Positions 20,773 to 32,047 of a DNA stretch of 33,916 nucleotides are shown here, one piece after another. Position numbers and translations under genes: made by a program. Each line of letters starts with the position of its first letter. The stretch's first letter is position 1. This DNA is from Roridomyces roridus (Eukaryota > Basidiomycota > Agaricomycetes > Agaricales > Mycenaceae): contig JARKIF010000286.1 in NCBI GenBank assembly GCA_029378245.1, forward strand, positions 1-33,916, given 5' to 3'. The notes beneath the pieces were generated by a model. That model saw only the letters and a list, made by a program, of their open reading frames with translations. It made no database searches and was not told where the DNA came from.

Positions 20773-22458
20773 ATGCTGCTCCTTCCGCTCCTCCTTCCTC
20801 TCGCTACTGCCCGCATCCTCAACTCTCCCGAGGACCCCTTCGCGTTCCCAAAGTACCGCGTCGACTTTCTCAACCATCTCCCTCTTGCCAACGAAACCGC
20901 GCAGCACTGGCTCGCCCATGGCCTCGCGGGTGGCGAACGCGAGTTTCTTGAACAACCCTGGGACGACTTTTGGCATCCCCCGGCACTCGGGAACGGCGAC
21001 GACCAGCTCACGTTTGTTGTCGCCGACCAGGACGTGTCTCTGGTCTGGAGCTTTCTAATTGGTTCGCAAACAATTAAACTTTGTGCAGCAGTCTCCCGAC
21101 GCCGCTGATGACTACGCCCTGGAGTACCTGAAAATGGGACCTGACGAGTATCTCTGTCTCATCCCCAAGCCACTGGAGGCGCCGCCGCCCGAGGAAGAGC
21201 CAGAAGAAGACATCACTGCCGCCCATAGTTGGTCCCTCCTCCTCCCGCTCGTCGGCACCTGTCTCTATGTGTGTGACTGTTCCGCGACCTTGGGTGTAAT
21301 TAATTTATATCGAAGCACCGGCAAGCCTGGTTTACATATTCGTACTGTCACAATGAAGAAATTCGCCAGTTCCGTGAACTGATCCAGGCACGTCCCCTCC
21401 CCACCGGTATGTGTGCGAAACCTTGTTGTGGATCTTTCTCTTACAGGGCGAATACATACAGGTGCCCATCCCCCAGAAGAAGATCCCGATGTTGGCGTCT
21501 TTTTCTTGTTTATTTTTATTTCTCTACTGACAGAACCTTGTCCAGTGGGAGTCCTACACGCTGGGGCGCGCCCCGGCCACAACTGAACCCGGCGCCGACC
21601 TCACTGTCGCACAACAGGACGCCATCGCTGCAGACCTAGAACTCGCTCGCAGTGCTGGCTCCCGCTACCTCGTCCAGCGCTGGGGTGACGGCACGATTTG
21701 CGACAAGACCGGGTATGCCCGAATTCCTGTCCCCGCCCGCCACGCATCTAACGTACTTGGACAGTAAACCCCGTGAAGTGGAGGTGCAGGTAAAATGGGT
21801 GTTTTCTATGCACCCACATGGTCTCTGACCGCGCTTATAGTTCCACTGCTCCATGGCGACAACGGACACGATCGCGTTTATTAAAGAATCCAAGACCTGC
21901 GCCTACGTACTCGTCGTGCACACGCCACGGCTCTGCGGCGAACCCGGTTTCATGTCGAGTCGGGATGCCGGCGAGCAAGCGTCGATTGCTTGCCGCGAGG
22001 TTGTCGCCGGAGAACCAAGTGATCAATCCGACGCTGCGTTCTTACCCGACGCCGACCACCCCCTCAAGCTCGCACATCAGCGCCCAAAGTTACCTCCGCC
22101 GCCACCCCCCAAGGTCAAGGATGCGACGACAGGCAGCAATGGCAAATATGGTGAGGCGCTCCGCAAGGCGCTCGATACACTCAAGGAAATCAACTGGCAG
22201 GGGGGCGAGGTTGAGTTGTTCGAAGATGGTGAGGCTATTGTGTTCGAAATTCCACTAGAGGACGACGACAATTTCTTGGAAGATGGAGAGTATGATGCGG
22301 ACCGGATCGCCCATGTTCTGCGCGAGGCAGGCTTCGATATCAAGATGGATGCTCTGCCAGAAAAAACCAACAATAAAAAGAAGAAGACCGGGGAAGAGAA
22401 GCAGGACGAGTCTGATGCAGCAGCTGACCGCCGACGAAAGATTGACGAGCTGCTCTGA
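20773..22458 (+). CDS. YOS9: OS-9/Yos9 ER quality-control lectin
   Basis: Lectin of the ER-associated degradation machinery that reads trimmed mannose glycans on misfolded proteins and hands them to the Hrd1 ligase. Exons 20773-21033, 21089-21268, 21316-21406, 21447-21490, 21534-21712, 21765-21789 and 21841-22458 join to 465 aa. Visible: signal peptide MLLLPLLLPLATA, then the mannose-6-phosphate-receptor-homology domain (HSWSLLLPLVGTCLY, TYSYCHNEEIRQFRE, YLVQRWGDGTICDKTGKPRE, VEVQFHCS, CAYVLVVHTPRLC) with its Cys pairs, Gln and Arg/Glu sugar contacts, then a charged C-terminal half. Exon 6 is 25 nt. The protein ends KIDELL, not HDEL, so retrieval to the ER by the usual signal is not evident. 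Confidence 0.92.
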
Positions 22459-22800
22459 GATGCACGGATGCGGTTGTATGATATTTTAATTGTCGAAACG
22501 ATGGGATACAGAATAATTACAGCAGTGTGTCTAAGCGGGGGAATAGATAAAGATGTGAGGTGTAGACCACATGCAAGTATTGGCCCGCGGACTCGACGCT
22601 AATACGCCGTGGGGGAGAGCCAAGGTATAGTATACCATGTAAGAATAAATGAGGAAAGATACGCATGAAGATAATGTAGAGGCGTAGAAGGCGGAGGGGC
22701 GGAAAGATGAGATGGAAAGAAAGAAGTGCGAAGATCCAGGTAGTTGTCCATCCGAAGGATGCTCCAGTTTCCATTCCAAAAGTCCGTCCGAGGGTAAAGA
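22459..22800. other. convergent 3' regions of YOS9 and the kinase
   Basis: 342 bp between two stop codons. ORFs overlapping it are shadows. A purine-rich + strand is seen near 22680-22740; no gene or repeat is supported. Confidence 0.5.
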
Positions 22801-25276
22801 CTAAAAGAACCGCCGCTTGCCCTGCTTCTCGTCGACAGCGACCTTGATATGCATGTGTTTGGGGACCACGCCAGCACGCGAACAAGGCTCGATGCTCTTG
22901 AGCCACTCATCTCCATCGTCCTCCTCCTCCGGGTCCATGTCGTGGTCCGCGCAAAAGCCAGGAGCAGTGTCCACGGCACCGTCGTGTCCATGTCCGTGGC
23001 AGCCACACAGCAGGCTACTCGACTTGCCCTTGCCCTTCAACAGGTCTGTGAGCGTGCACCGTCCCGCCGGCTCGACATACAACATCCTTCGCAACGCCGG
23101 ACGTGTTTCACGCGGCAGCAAACGGAAGATGGACTCGGCTCCGCCCCCATGGAACGTCACTACGCTATCCGTGCGCTGCCTCTTTGACGGAGTCTTCTTC
23201 TCTGGCACAGACGCAAGCGGTGGCGACGGCGAACAAGAAGCTTGTGACTCGGCGGCAGACTCGGCCGGCTTGACCTGCACCGTATGGAACGAGTTGAAAG
23301 TCGCAGCGCGGGCACGCGGTGGCATCGTTACTCCCAACGGCATTGTCCCCACGCGCGGCGTCGGCAGCTCGTCGATTTGAGATACTGGCGTCGACGGGAA
23401 GAGCTCTGGATAGTTGTCGCGCGGACTGATGGGAAGCGACTCGGTCGAGATTCCGGGCCGGGCAAATGTCAAGACGGAAGGGTCCATTTCCATCTCCGCT
23501 GGGCTCTCGACTCGCAAAAGAACCGGAAGCGCCGGGGTGCTATTGAACGAGCCGCTCTGCAACTGCATCCGGCGCGAACTTGCCATTTCAGGAAGCACGA
23601 CGGGGGACAAGCCGCTATTTGTTGAGAGACGCGACGGCGGATCCGTGATCGAAGTGGAGCTCGAGTGCGGGTCGCCGATATAGCTGATGAGTGAGGTCGT
23701 TTCCGACGAGTTGCGTGTGCTGTTCGAGTCACCAGCAGCACGGTGGCCATTCGAGCGTGGCGAGCTAGTGCTGGCAGAGCGCTCACGGACAGGCGCAGGC
23801 GGCGTCAGGTCCTGAGATTCACTCGGCGGAGGCATCGTAGTGCCACGCTTCGGGGCGGTATCTCGAGGAGGGGGCTTGACGGTGAGGTCGGGGTGGGCAT
23901 TGACAAACGCCTTGAAACTCATGTCCGTCTTGGGATTCGGGATGGTCCATGGGAAACGGCGGAGGACCATACACATGAACATGATCCCGACACTCCAAAC
24001 GTCCGTTTTGCGCGGGTCGTAGTCCTCGCCACCGAGCACCTCCGGCGCGAGATAGGGATCGCTTCCGACGATGCCGTTCGCGGCCGTCAGAGCCTTGCCA
24101 GGGTAATGGAACACGGTCGCTGTGCCAAAGTCGATGAGCTTGACCACATTGTCCGTGCTCATGACACAATTGTCGAGTTTGAGATCCCGGTGGGCGAGAC
24201 CCATCTCGTGAAGGTACTCGACGCCCTCGCACACCTGCCGGAAGACGCAGTAAATCTCGGGGCGGCACATCTTGCCCGACATGACGACACTGAAGAGATC
24301 AAATGGAGCATATTCCATGACCTGCGTGCGGTTAAATTGAATGTCACGAGTGAAATGACGAGCAACCAACCTCGTAATAGTGGCCGTGGTCAGAGACGAT
24401 GTCGACGGTCGCGATGATATTGGGGTGATGGAGGGTCGAGCCGACACAAAACTCGGCGGTGACCTTCTTCTGGTAGTCCCTCTCGCTTTCACCGGCGCGT
24501 TTAGGCCTGAACTGCTTCACGGCGAAAATGGAGCCGCCAGACTTGGTGCTGCCCTTGATGAGACGCACTGTGCCGCCGGCACCACTGCCAAGGACTTTGC
24601 CCCACTTGCCGTACTTTTTAGACAGATGGGCATGCGTTGCGTCGTGGAGGGAGTGAATGGAGGGGGAATGGGTGACGGTGTTGGAGGGGACGGAAGTGCG
24701 TTTGCTGGGCGTCGGAGAATGGTCATCCCGCTTATTGGGCTTCTCACTGGGAACGGGTGACGGAGTCCGATCTTTACTTTGTTTGACGGGTGTCGGTTTT
24801 ACGTCTCTGTCCTTTTCCTTGCGCATGAGCGATCCCAGCTTCGACTTGTTTACGGCCGTGGCCGAATCGGGCTTCGGGGAATCGAAATAGGGCCCTGCTG
24901 CGGAGGCTGGTGCAGGGGAAGATGGGTCGGGCGTTGGAGGCTGGCTGTGGACGTTTGGAGAATGTGGCATATGGTTGTTCAGGAAGCGTTTGAGGTCGTG
25001 GAGCGGGCCATGCGCGTGCTTGCCGGCCGGTGGCAGAGCAGCGGCGGCGGCATTCTCGGAGGGAGTCTGGGATCCAGGGGAACTGTTCGCGCTGGGTTTT
25101 CGCGACGACGAAAAACGGAAGCGTGAGCGTGAAGTGGGCGACGGTTCGGGGGGTTCTAAAGTTTCTGCCTCCGAAGCAGACAGGGAGGCAAGGCTGAGGG
25201 ACTTGGGGGGTGGTCAGTGGGGGGAGAGGTGAAGAAGCAGTGGACGCACACTGTGCTGGACCGCGCTGGTGGCCAT
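22801..25276 (-). CDS. Hal4/Sat4-type serine/threonine protein kinase
   Basis: Fungal kinase of the Npr1/Hal5 group that in yeast controls potassium transporters and nutrient permeases at the plasma membrane. Exons 25276-25250, 25201-24371 and 24321-22801 join to 792 aa. An N-terminal Ser/Pro-rich region contains [13 protein letters not shown], typical of this group. The kinase domain has the Gly loop GSGAGG (214-219), Lys238 in [12 protein letters not shown] (330-337), DFG (350-352) and APE. After VNAHPDL the domain is interrupted by about 245 low-complexity residues before its last helices ([20 protein letters not shown], from about 683). The tail ends [20 protein letters not shown], also typical. 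All catalytic residues are present. Confidence 0.9.
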
Positions 25277-25390
25277 GGTGGACGGAGAGACGGAGGCGGG
25301 TTTGATGGATTGGCGGTTAACTTCGGTCGTAAACTTCGGACTTGTTCTGATCGTACATATGGTGTGTAATCAAAAGTACATGTTCTAAAA

Positions 25391-28049
25391 TCAGCCCTGG
25401 TCCTCCCCCTCCCGTTTCCGCTTCATTTCTCGTGTCACCCGATGCTGCGCGGCCTCGTGCTTGGCAAGCTCCATGGGCACTTTGCTCACTGGGCTCTTGG
25501 ATATCTCTGTAATCAAATCGTCAGCGTGGTACTATCATCTAGCATCAACTCTTACCGTTTTTGAGGTCGTACCTGTCACAGCGACATTTCCATAAGTAAA
25601 TTCGCTTAAACCGAGTACCGGCACTCACATCACCTCGTCGTCCTCATTCGTGAGGAACGTTATGGCCACGCCCTGCTTGCCTGCTCGTCCCGTCCGTCCT
25701 GTTGCATCCGTGTGTCAGCAGACAAATTAGAACAAATAAAATTCATACCGATACGGTGGACATATGCCTCGATGGTCGACGCCATCTGGAAATTGATCAC
25801 GAGGCTCACGTCCTGGACATCAATACCCCGGCCAGCGAGATCAGTCGCCACCAGGACATCGCAATCCCCGCTCCGGAGCGACTGCAGCGATGCCTCGCGC
25901 TGTTCCTGATTCTTGCCGGAGTGTAGGGTGGCCGCACTCCACTTTGAGTTCCAAATTAGCATCCATCAAGCAAGCCTCGAGAAGCCCACTCACATTCGCA
26001 CGGGCCAAATCCTTGGCAACCATGTCCGCCGTCTTCTTCTGGTTGACGAATACAATAATTGGCGAGGGATACTGACCACTGTTGAGAATCTCGAGCAATT
26101 TCTGTCTGTTTATCTGATTAGTTTCGTTCGATGATTGCCATGGTGCCCACTTTTTCTTCTCGTCCCCACTGACAAACTCGACTCGTTGTTCCACCGTATC
26201 CACAGCGCGTCCGGCCTCACCAATCGTAATAACGGCGGGTTTCCGCAGGTATTTGCGGGCCAGCCGTTCCACGGCCGGCGGCATCGTGGCTGAGAAGAGC
26301 GTCGTGACCCGCGTTCGTCCGCGCTTGATCATAGTCTCTCCATCCACATCCATTTGCTCTCCGGTGTCCTCTCCCTGCATCGTCTCCGACGGCAGCGCGT
26401 CGAGGATGAATGTCAGGTCGGCCTCGAACCCGAGGTGCACCATCCGGTCAGCCTCGTCCATGACCACATATCGGCACTGGGACAGGACCAACACATGTCG
26501 CTCGATAACATCCTTCAGTCGTCCAGGCGTAGCAATAATAATCTCCGCGCCTTCCCGGAGATTGAATTGTTGCTCTTCTACCGCGCGCTACAGGCTGCGT
26601 CACTCCACGTGCCTGGGTTAAAAACAGGAACTTACCCCGCCAACAATGGAGACACACTTGAAACCCAGCGGTGTTGCAAACTTGCGTGATTCGGATTCAA
26701 TTTGCTGTGCCAATTCACGCGTCGGAGCCAAAATGAGCGCGTATGGCCCCAGATGGCGGTTGTCGTCCGTGAAGGGTGCCAGTTTTTCAATAAACGAGAG
26801 CATCGGGATCACAAATGCGGCCGTTTTACCGGAACCTATGGAGATGGTGAGGAACACCGGACCGCAGAAATTGATTGTAAAATGTACCTGTCTCGGCGAT
26901 ACCGATAATGTCTCTGTTCTGCAGACCAATTGGGATAGCTTGACGCTGGATAGCGGACGGCTCCTTGTACCCAATCTCGTCAATGCACTCGAGGATTGTC
27001 TTGGGGATGTCCGACTCCGCCCAGGAACGCAAAGGATGCGGGATTTGACCACCTATTACACGCCAAGTGAGGGGACCAGTAGCAGGATGAGTACACGGAC
27101 GAACCTCGGGCAGAGATGCTGAAATCTTCTCGGAAAATACGCCAGTCGCGCTCTTTCATCTCCTCCAACGGCTTCTCGGTCCAATGCCTCTCGTCCAGCC
27201 CTGCCTTGGCCGCCTTCCTGCGTTCCATGGCATCAGCTAGGTGACTAGTATCAGCAGCACCATTACCCGTCCTCCTGGGTCCACTTCCACCGCCGTCGTC
27301 CATACCCGCTATACGGCCACGACCAAACATGACCTGTGCTCCTTGGCGCTGACTGCCAACCACCGCCGGTGAATCGTCGTCCATAGTGTCGTCCTGGGTG
27401 TCCCAGTCAAATACAAACTTGCGATCGTTGATTTTCCGCATTTTGCGCTTCTTCTTGTCGACACCGAGGTAACGCGAACGGATGGCCGCGCGGTCCGTAT
27501 CTGACATGGGAGGCACATATGGGGTCGCTGACTCGGGCAGGGTTCCGTTGTTGTTGTTGGAAGCATGTGCAGGAACGGGTGGAGGAGGCATCGACTCGGA
27601 CGGTGTGGCCTTACTGCGATCAGCTCGTGGGCCTGTGGGCACGTTCTGGTAGCCTTCGCGAGGCGGGCCTGGAGGGGGTGGAGGGCGGCGGTTGTCGCGG
27701 TTATCACGACGTCCATGGCGGTTGTCGCGCTCAGGATTGCCATATCTGTCGTCGTCTACAGTTTAGTTAGTTGTGCCACACAAAGAAGGGCAGCACACGC
27801 ACTTCGGCCGTATCGACTCTGGCTATTGCGCTCCTTGGCTCTGAGCTCTTCAGCCTCTTGCTCGAGGACGGCACGGTCTTTGCGCGTAAGCTCCTCCTTT
27901 TCCTTCTGTTCCCGGATTTCTTGGGCGCGTTTGGCGATGGCTAGCTTTGCTCGTTCCTCTTTAGACAGAAATTTGGGCTTGGAAGCGGCCTCTCTCTCTG
28001 CCTTTTGTTGCTGCAAGAGAGATTCAATCGAGAGAGGTTCGGAGGACAT
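25391..28049 (-). CDS. PRP28: DEAD-box pre-mRNA splicing helicase Prp28
   Basis: Displaces U1 snRNP from the 5' splice site when U6 takes over; nuclear, U5-associated. Ten exons: 28049-27803, 27755-27105, 27052-26888, 26835-26636, 26587-26151, 26105-25994, 25941-25749, 25698-25629, 25572-25556 and 25506-25391, joining to 735 aa with no break. Charged N-terminal region with coiled-coil character ([20 protein letters not shown]), a Pro/Arg-rich part, FDWDTQDDT, then [12 protein letters not shown] (Q motif), [35 protein letters not shown], and in the C-terminal RecA domain [16 protein letters not shown] and [15 protein letters not shown]. Exon 9 is only 17 nt (YDLKN region). The tail [13 protein letters not shown] is basic. 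Confidence 0.94.
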
Positions 28050-28189
28050 GGATTGATGGCATCAGTTTCTTCCTTCGCCATTCTCATCGTCCGCGAGGTG
28101 TATCGACGACATCCTCCCCACTCAAAGAGGAGACTGTTGGAGACTAGGTCCACGGGAACGCCCAGCTAACGCGAGGCTAAAAATTTGCA
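28050..28189. promoter_or_regulatory. divergent promoter, PRP28 / EF-hand gene
   Basis: 140 bp between two start codons. No TATA box or other known motif stands out. Confidence 0.4.
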
Positions 28190-28835
28190 ATGACCTCGCG
28201 TTCAGAGACTCCGATGCAAGGCAGGAGAAATACTGGCGTGCAGCTCCTGGACGATGAGGGCGCCATCTCTGACCAGCTCGAAATCGTGCTCAAGCACATT
28301 TTCGGGAAATATTCCTTTCCACCGGCACCCAGACCAGCCGACAACCGCGTCCTCCTCCTCGTGCCTCCCGAAGGCGCCATTCTCACCCAAGAGGGCCTAG
28401 ACGCGTGGGCCAGGGACACAAATGGAGCGCCTTTCTCAAGCGAAACTAAAGACGAGCTGGTAGAGTTTCTTGACGTCAACGATAACGGCGAGCTCACGTA
28501 GGCGTCTTTCCCTCCCATTCACTCTTCAAAGACCAATTGGGGTTTTCAGCTTCAAGGGCTTCCTGCAGATCTACCAGCTCCAGACGGAGAATGATGAGGA
28601 AGAGACCTGGCGAGATTTGGTTTGCCATTGTCCGTTTTTTCACGAATCTCTGCTCATCTTTTCGCGTGCAGTCGAACCATGGCTTCGACCGTTCGCTTTT
28701 ATTGGTCGCCACTAGAACGGAGGATGTTGTTGCTGAAGGCGCGTCGCCCGCCATCTCTCACCCGTAAGTGGCACTCGAGGACCCTTGTCACGTCGTTCAT
28801 CCTTGTCCAGTCTCGCTGATACCACTGGGGCATAA
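28190..28835 (+). CDS. small EF-hand-like protein
   Basis: Exons 28190-28497, 28550-28619, 28672-28763 and 28811-28835 join to 164 aa. The central part (LDVNDNGELTFKGFLQIYQL) has an EF-hand-like loop with Asp, Asn, Asn and Gly in the expected positions, but Gly rather than Glu at position 12, so calcium binding is doubtful. It is followed by LQTENDEEETWRDL and SNHGFDRSLLLVATRTED, a pattern known from uncharacterised fungal EF-hand proteins. The last intron has an ideal GTAAGT donor; without it the protein would stop at the TAA inside that donor, after 156 residues. It is convergent with the Rab-GAP gene, 102 bp between stops. Role unknown. Confidence 0.75.
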
Positions 28836-28937
28836 CGACTATTACTTATACCGTGCATACGACCTTGACGCCTAGAAAACATTTACAACGTGTGTATTAT
28901 GACTATGACTATTCAGTACAACAAGGAATCGTATACA

Positions 28938-31813
28938 TTAGGTTCTCTCTCTCCCAGCTTTCAGTAAATCCCGCAAGTTGTCCGACAGGACAGGCATGCT
29001 AATCGTCTTGTCCGCCGTCTGGGTAGTTCCGCGTTGACGAAGACCGTTGGTAGACGGCCTTTGTTCTTCCGCTCGTCGACGGTCGATATCCGCTACCAGC
29101 TGTGTAAACGATAGGAACAGAACCTCGGCTTGCGCCAACGTAGTGTCCAGTTCGATCGTCATGCTCAATTCGTTGCAGTACTGCAAAGTGTCTTTAAATT
29201 CTTATCCACCGTGAACAAACAAAAAACCAACCTTGAGTATCTCATCAAACTGAGGTCTCTTTTCAGTCGCTGTGACGAGTAAGAGATGAGTCGACGCACC
29301 TCCACAAGATACCGAAGAATGACGTCCCGGTGGGATTCAAGAACGCCAAGGGCAACAAACAGCACGAACTGATTGCTATAATAGTCCGTCCATAGCACTT
29401 CCCATAACCGCAGAACATCCTCAAACGGAAACTCCCGTTTGAACGCGATGAGGATCCAACTGCATAATTAGCGAGAGCACACGTTGAGAAGAAAAAAATG
29501 GCACCGGAAACAGAAGAACAAATTGAGGCCGTCAGTCTTCTCCAAATGACGGTACAGCTCGGGGTCCATGACCTCTATGAGCTCCTGCAGTGTGAGTAAT
29601 TGCTTCTTCATCCCTGTTTGGTCACGAAGGAAGTTGTGTTTCTGGGTTGTTTTAGATGGGTCAAAGGAGAGACTAATCGGCATACCATGCGATTCATGTA
29701 TTCCACAAAACACCAGAACGTCATCTCCTCATCTGCGGCCATGACTACGTACACTGGCGCACACAAGTCTGACATCCCTTGGACATAACCTTGGCAATGT
29801 TTAGCGCGGGATATCAAGCGGTCTTTCAAACGCACCCAGTTCCTTCTCGTAGAAGTTGTAGGTGAGTAGAATCCCAGCCATACGGTCAATATGTTCGTTG
29901 GTCGGAGATTGGGCTCCAATATCGCTAATTTGTGGCGATATCAGAGAATAACGCTTCATCCGCTCCTTTTCGTCATCCATCTCGGCGCTCTTGGACACGG
30001 ATGGAGTGGCCGTAGGAGTAGAGAACAGAGGTTGCGATCTGTCTGTCCTGCGACAATCCACATCGATACGATGTCGTTCCTCCAAAGTGTCCGAACGGTC
30101 AAAGACCTCTGGCACTCCACACCATTCGTCCTTGGTAGCATGGTACAATTTCCTATATCTGTCAAGTCAAAAAGAAGCGGGAATGCAAACAAACGCACCT
30201 CTTCTGCTCCCATTTCTCCGCTCGCTCTGCGTCGGTAGCGTCCCATTCAAGAACACCCAAAATGAAAGGCCACGCTTGTTGTCTCAGCGTGCCCTCGGAA
30301 TCAATCCCTCGTCTGAACACCTCTCTTTTCATGTGCTCAAACCGAACGGTGGGCCGCCCGTCTTGTGCAAACCAGCTGCCCCACATCTTGGAGTCCACGG
30401 GATGCTCTGGATCCCGAGAACTCCTAGGTGTGGGTAAATTCGAGGTGGAATGTAGCAGCTCAAAGATGCCCAAAGACGACGTCTCCTCGGCCACAGAGGA
30501 CGACGGCAACACTTGCGCCTCGCGTCTACGCGCCCGCTCCCCTTCTTCCGCCACGATTCGCGCCCATCGGGCAAGGTACACCCGCGCACTCTCAAATTCG
30601 CCAACACCACTTTTGTCGACCCAGCTTCCCCATTCCCACTCTCCATTGGCATTCACCAGGCTGCGAACCGGATCTGGGAGGTGCGGGATGATGGGCTTGG
30701 CCAACGGATGCGACAGAATATTTTGCGCAGCATGTCGGGTAGCTCTGGTGATGTTTGAAAACGATTGTAAAAGGGCGGTACGGGCCTGGGATGAGGATTG
30801 GGCGTTGGATGCCGGCGATGCAAGAGACCGATGCAGAACCGACGAACGATGTGAATAGGGGTTTGGGGGAGAAATTGGTGGGGACGACAAGGGCCGCGGC
30901 CGTCGATGGGCAGGAATTGGAGAGTGGGAATTGGCATAGGACGATTGAGCCAGAATGTCGTCGACTGCATCGTCCGCGAACAGTTGCGTCGAATGTGCTT
31001 CGATATCCGCACGGGAGGGATCAACGAGGAAGAGTGAGGGTTGCAGGGTGGAACGAAGTAAATGACAGTATGACCTCAAACGGGCCAGAAGATGCTCGCC
31101 GCCCCACGAGTTGCTTGCTCTAGCAGTCACAGCGGGCGGAGGCGGGTACGAGGTAACGCTACTCTTATTGGCGGGGGAGTAGGCGAGGGCAACGTAAATG
31201 AACGACTTTCATCATCGTGAAACTGGTTCGAAACTATCAGTAGCTGAATGAAAGTGGTTAGCCACACGCACGTGAAGTGTAGGGAGTGTGTCGCCGTTAA
31301 TGAGGTTGATGCCAATGGAGCCGTCTGTAACTCGTTCAGCGAACGCAAATGAGTGGTCCCAGTAGCATACACCACGAAGATAGGGTTGGAGCGTGCACGA
31401 TGAGAGAATATATTGAGGTCAAGGGAACCGAGAACGCATAGGACTCTGCCCGCTGGGTCGGCAAGTTGATCAGAACGACATCTTCCGCAGCGTATGAGCG
31501 CAGTTCATTCAGATAATATAGGACTGCGCGCACCGTCATCCTCTTCATCCAAAGTCGAGCTTTCTTCGACCTTGTTGAACTTGTCCCATTCGGTAGCACC
31601 CTTTTCGTTGAGCAATGTCTCGGGGATCCAAGCCAGAAGATAGGTGGGGTTGGCAGCTTCCTGTTTTTGAACAAGAGCTACAAAGCCAGCAATGTTGTCT
31701 CTCGCGTACGCGGTGGGGTTGACGTAGACCTTGCTCTTCACATAGACCAGACGATAGTTGAGATTGTCCTCGTCTGTCATGGACGGCAGGAGGTCGCGCT
31801 TAATCTCGACCAT
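28938..31813 (-). CDS. GYP7: Gyp7-type Rab GTPase-activating protein (TBC domain)
   Basis: GAP for Ypt7/Rab7-like GTPases in vacuolar traffic. Exons 31813-31534, 31481-31371, 31324-31272, 31222-30199, 30158-29836, 29789-29686, 29641-29505, 29459-29300, 29249-29232 and 29180-28938. The N-terminal PH-like region (SYAFSVPLTSIYSLIVHAP, SIGINLINGDTLPTLHF) and SWGGEHLLARLRSYCHL precede the TBC domain (GTLRQQAWPFILG, arginine-finger motif IDVDCRRTDR, glutamine-finger YVQGMSD, EEMTFWCFVEYMNRM, FPFEDVLRLWEVLWTDY). Exon 9 is 18 nt. In exon 4 the frame changes near 31168: either one A is missing (817 aa) or a 38-nt intron with a poor donor lies there (804 aa). Both keep all domains. Confidence 0.9.
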
Positions 31814-32047
31814 TGAGCCGGACTACTTGCGCTCCTAAATGAGGGTTGCTGTGAAGGAGCGGGGCACACGCACTGAAAGAGTGGACAGAGCGCTATCAAA
31901 GGAGGAAGAATGGAATTCCTCCGAGTCATCCGCCATAATATACACTGCTGCGGCGGCACTGGACGCGCAGTCTCGACGATGGCCGGCGTAAAGTGAGTAA
32001 CTGTCGTCATCGATTGATCCATATGTACACCATCTCTATGTATCGTT

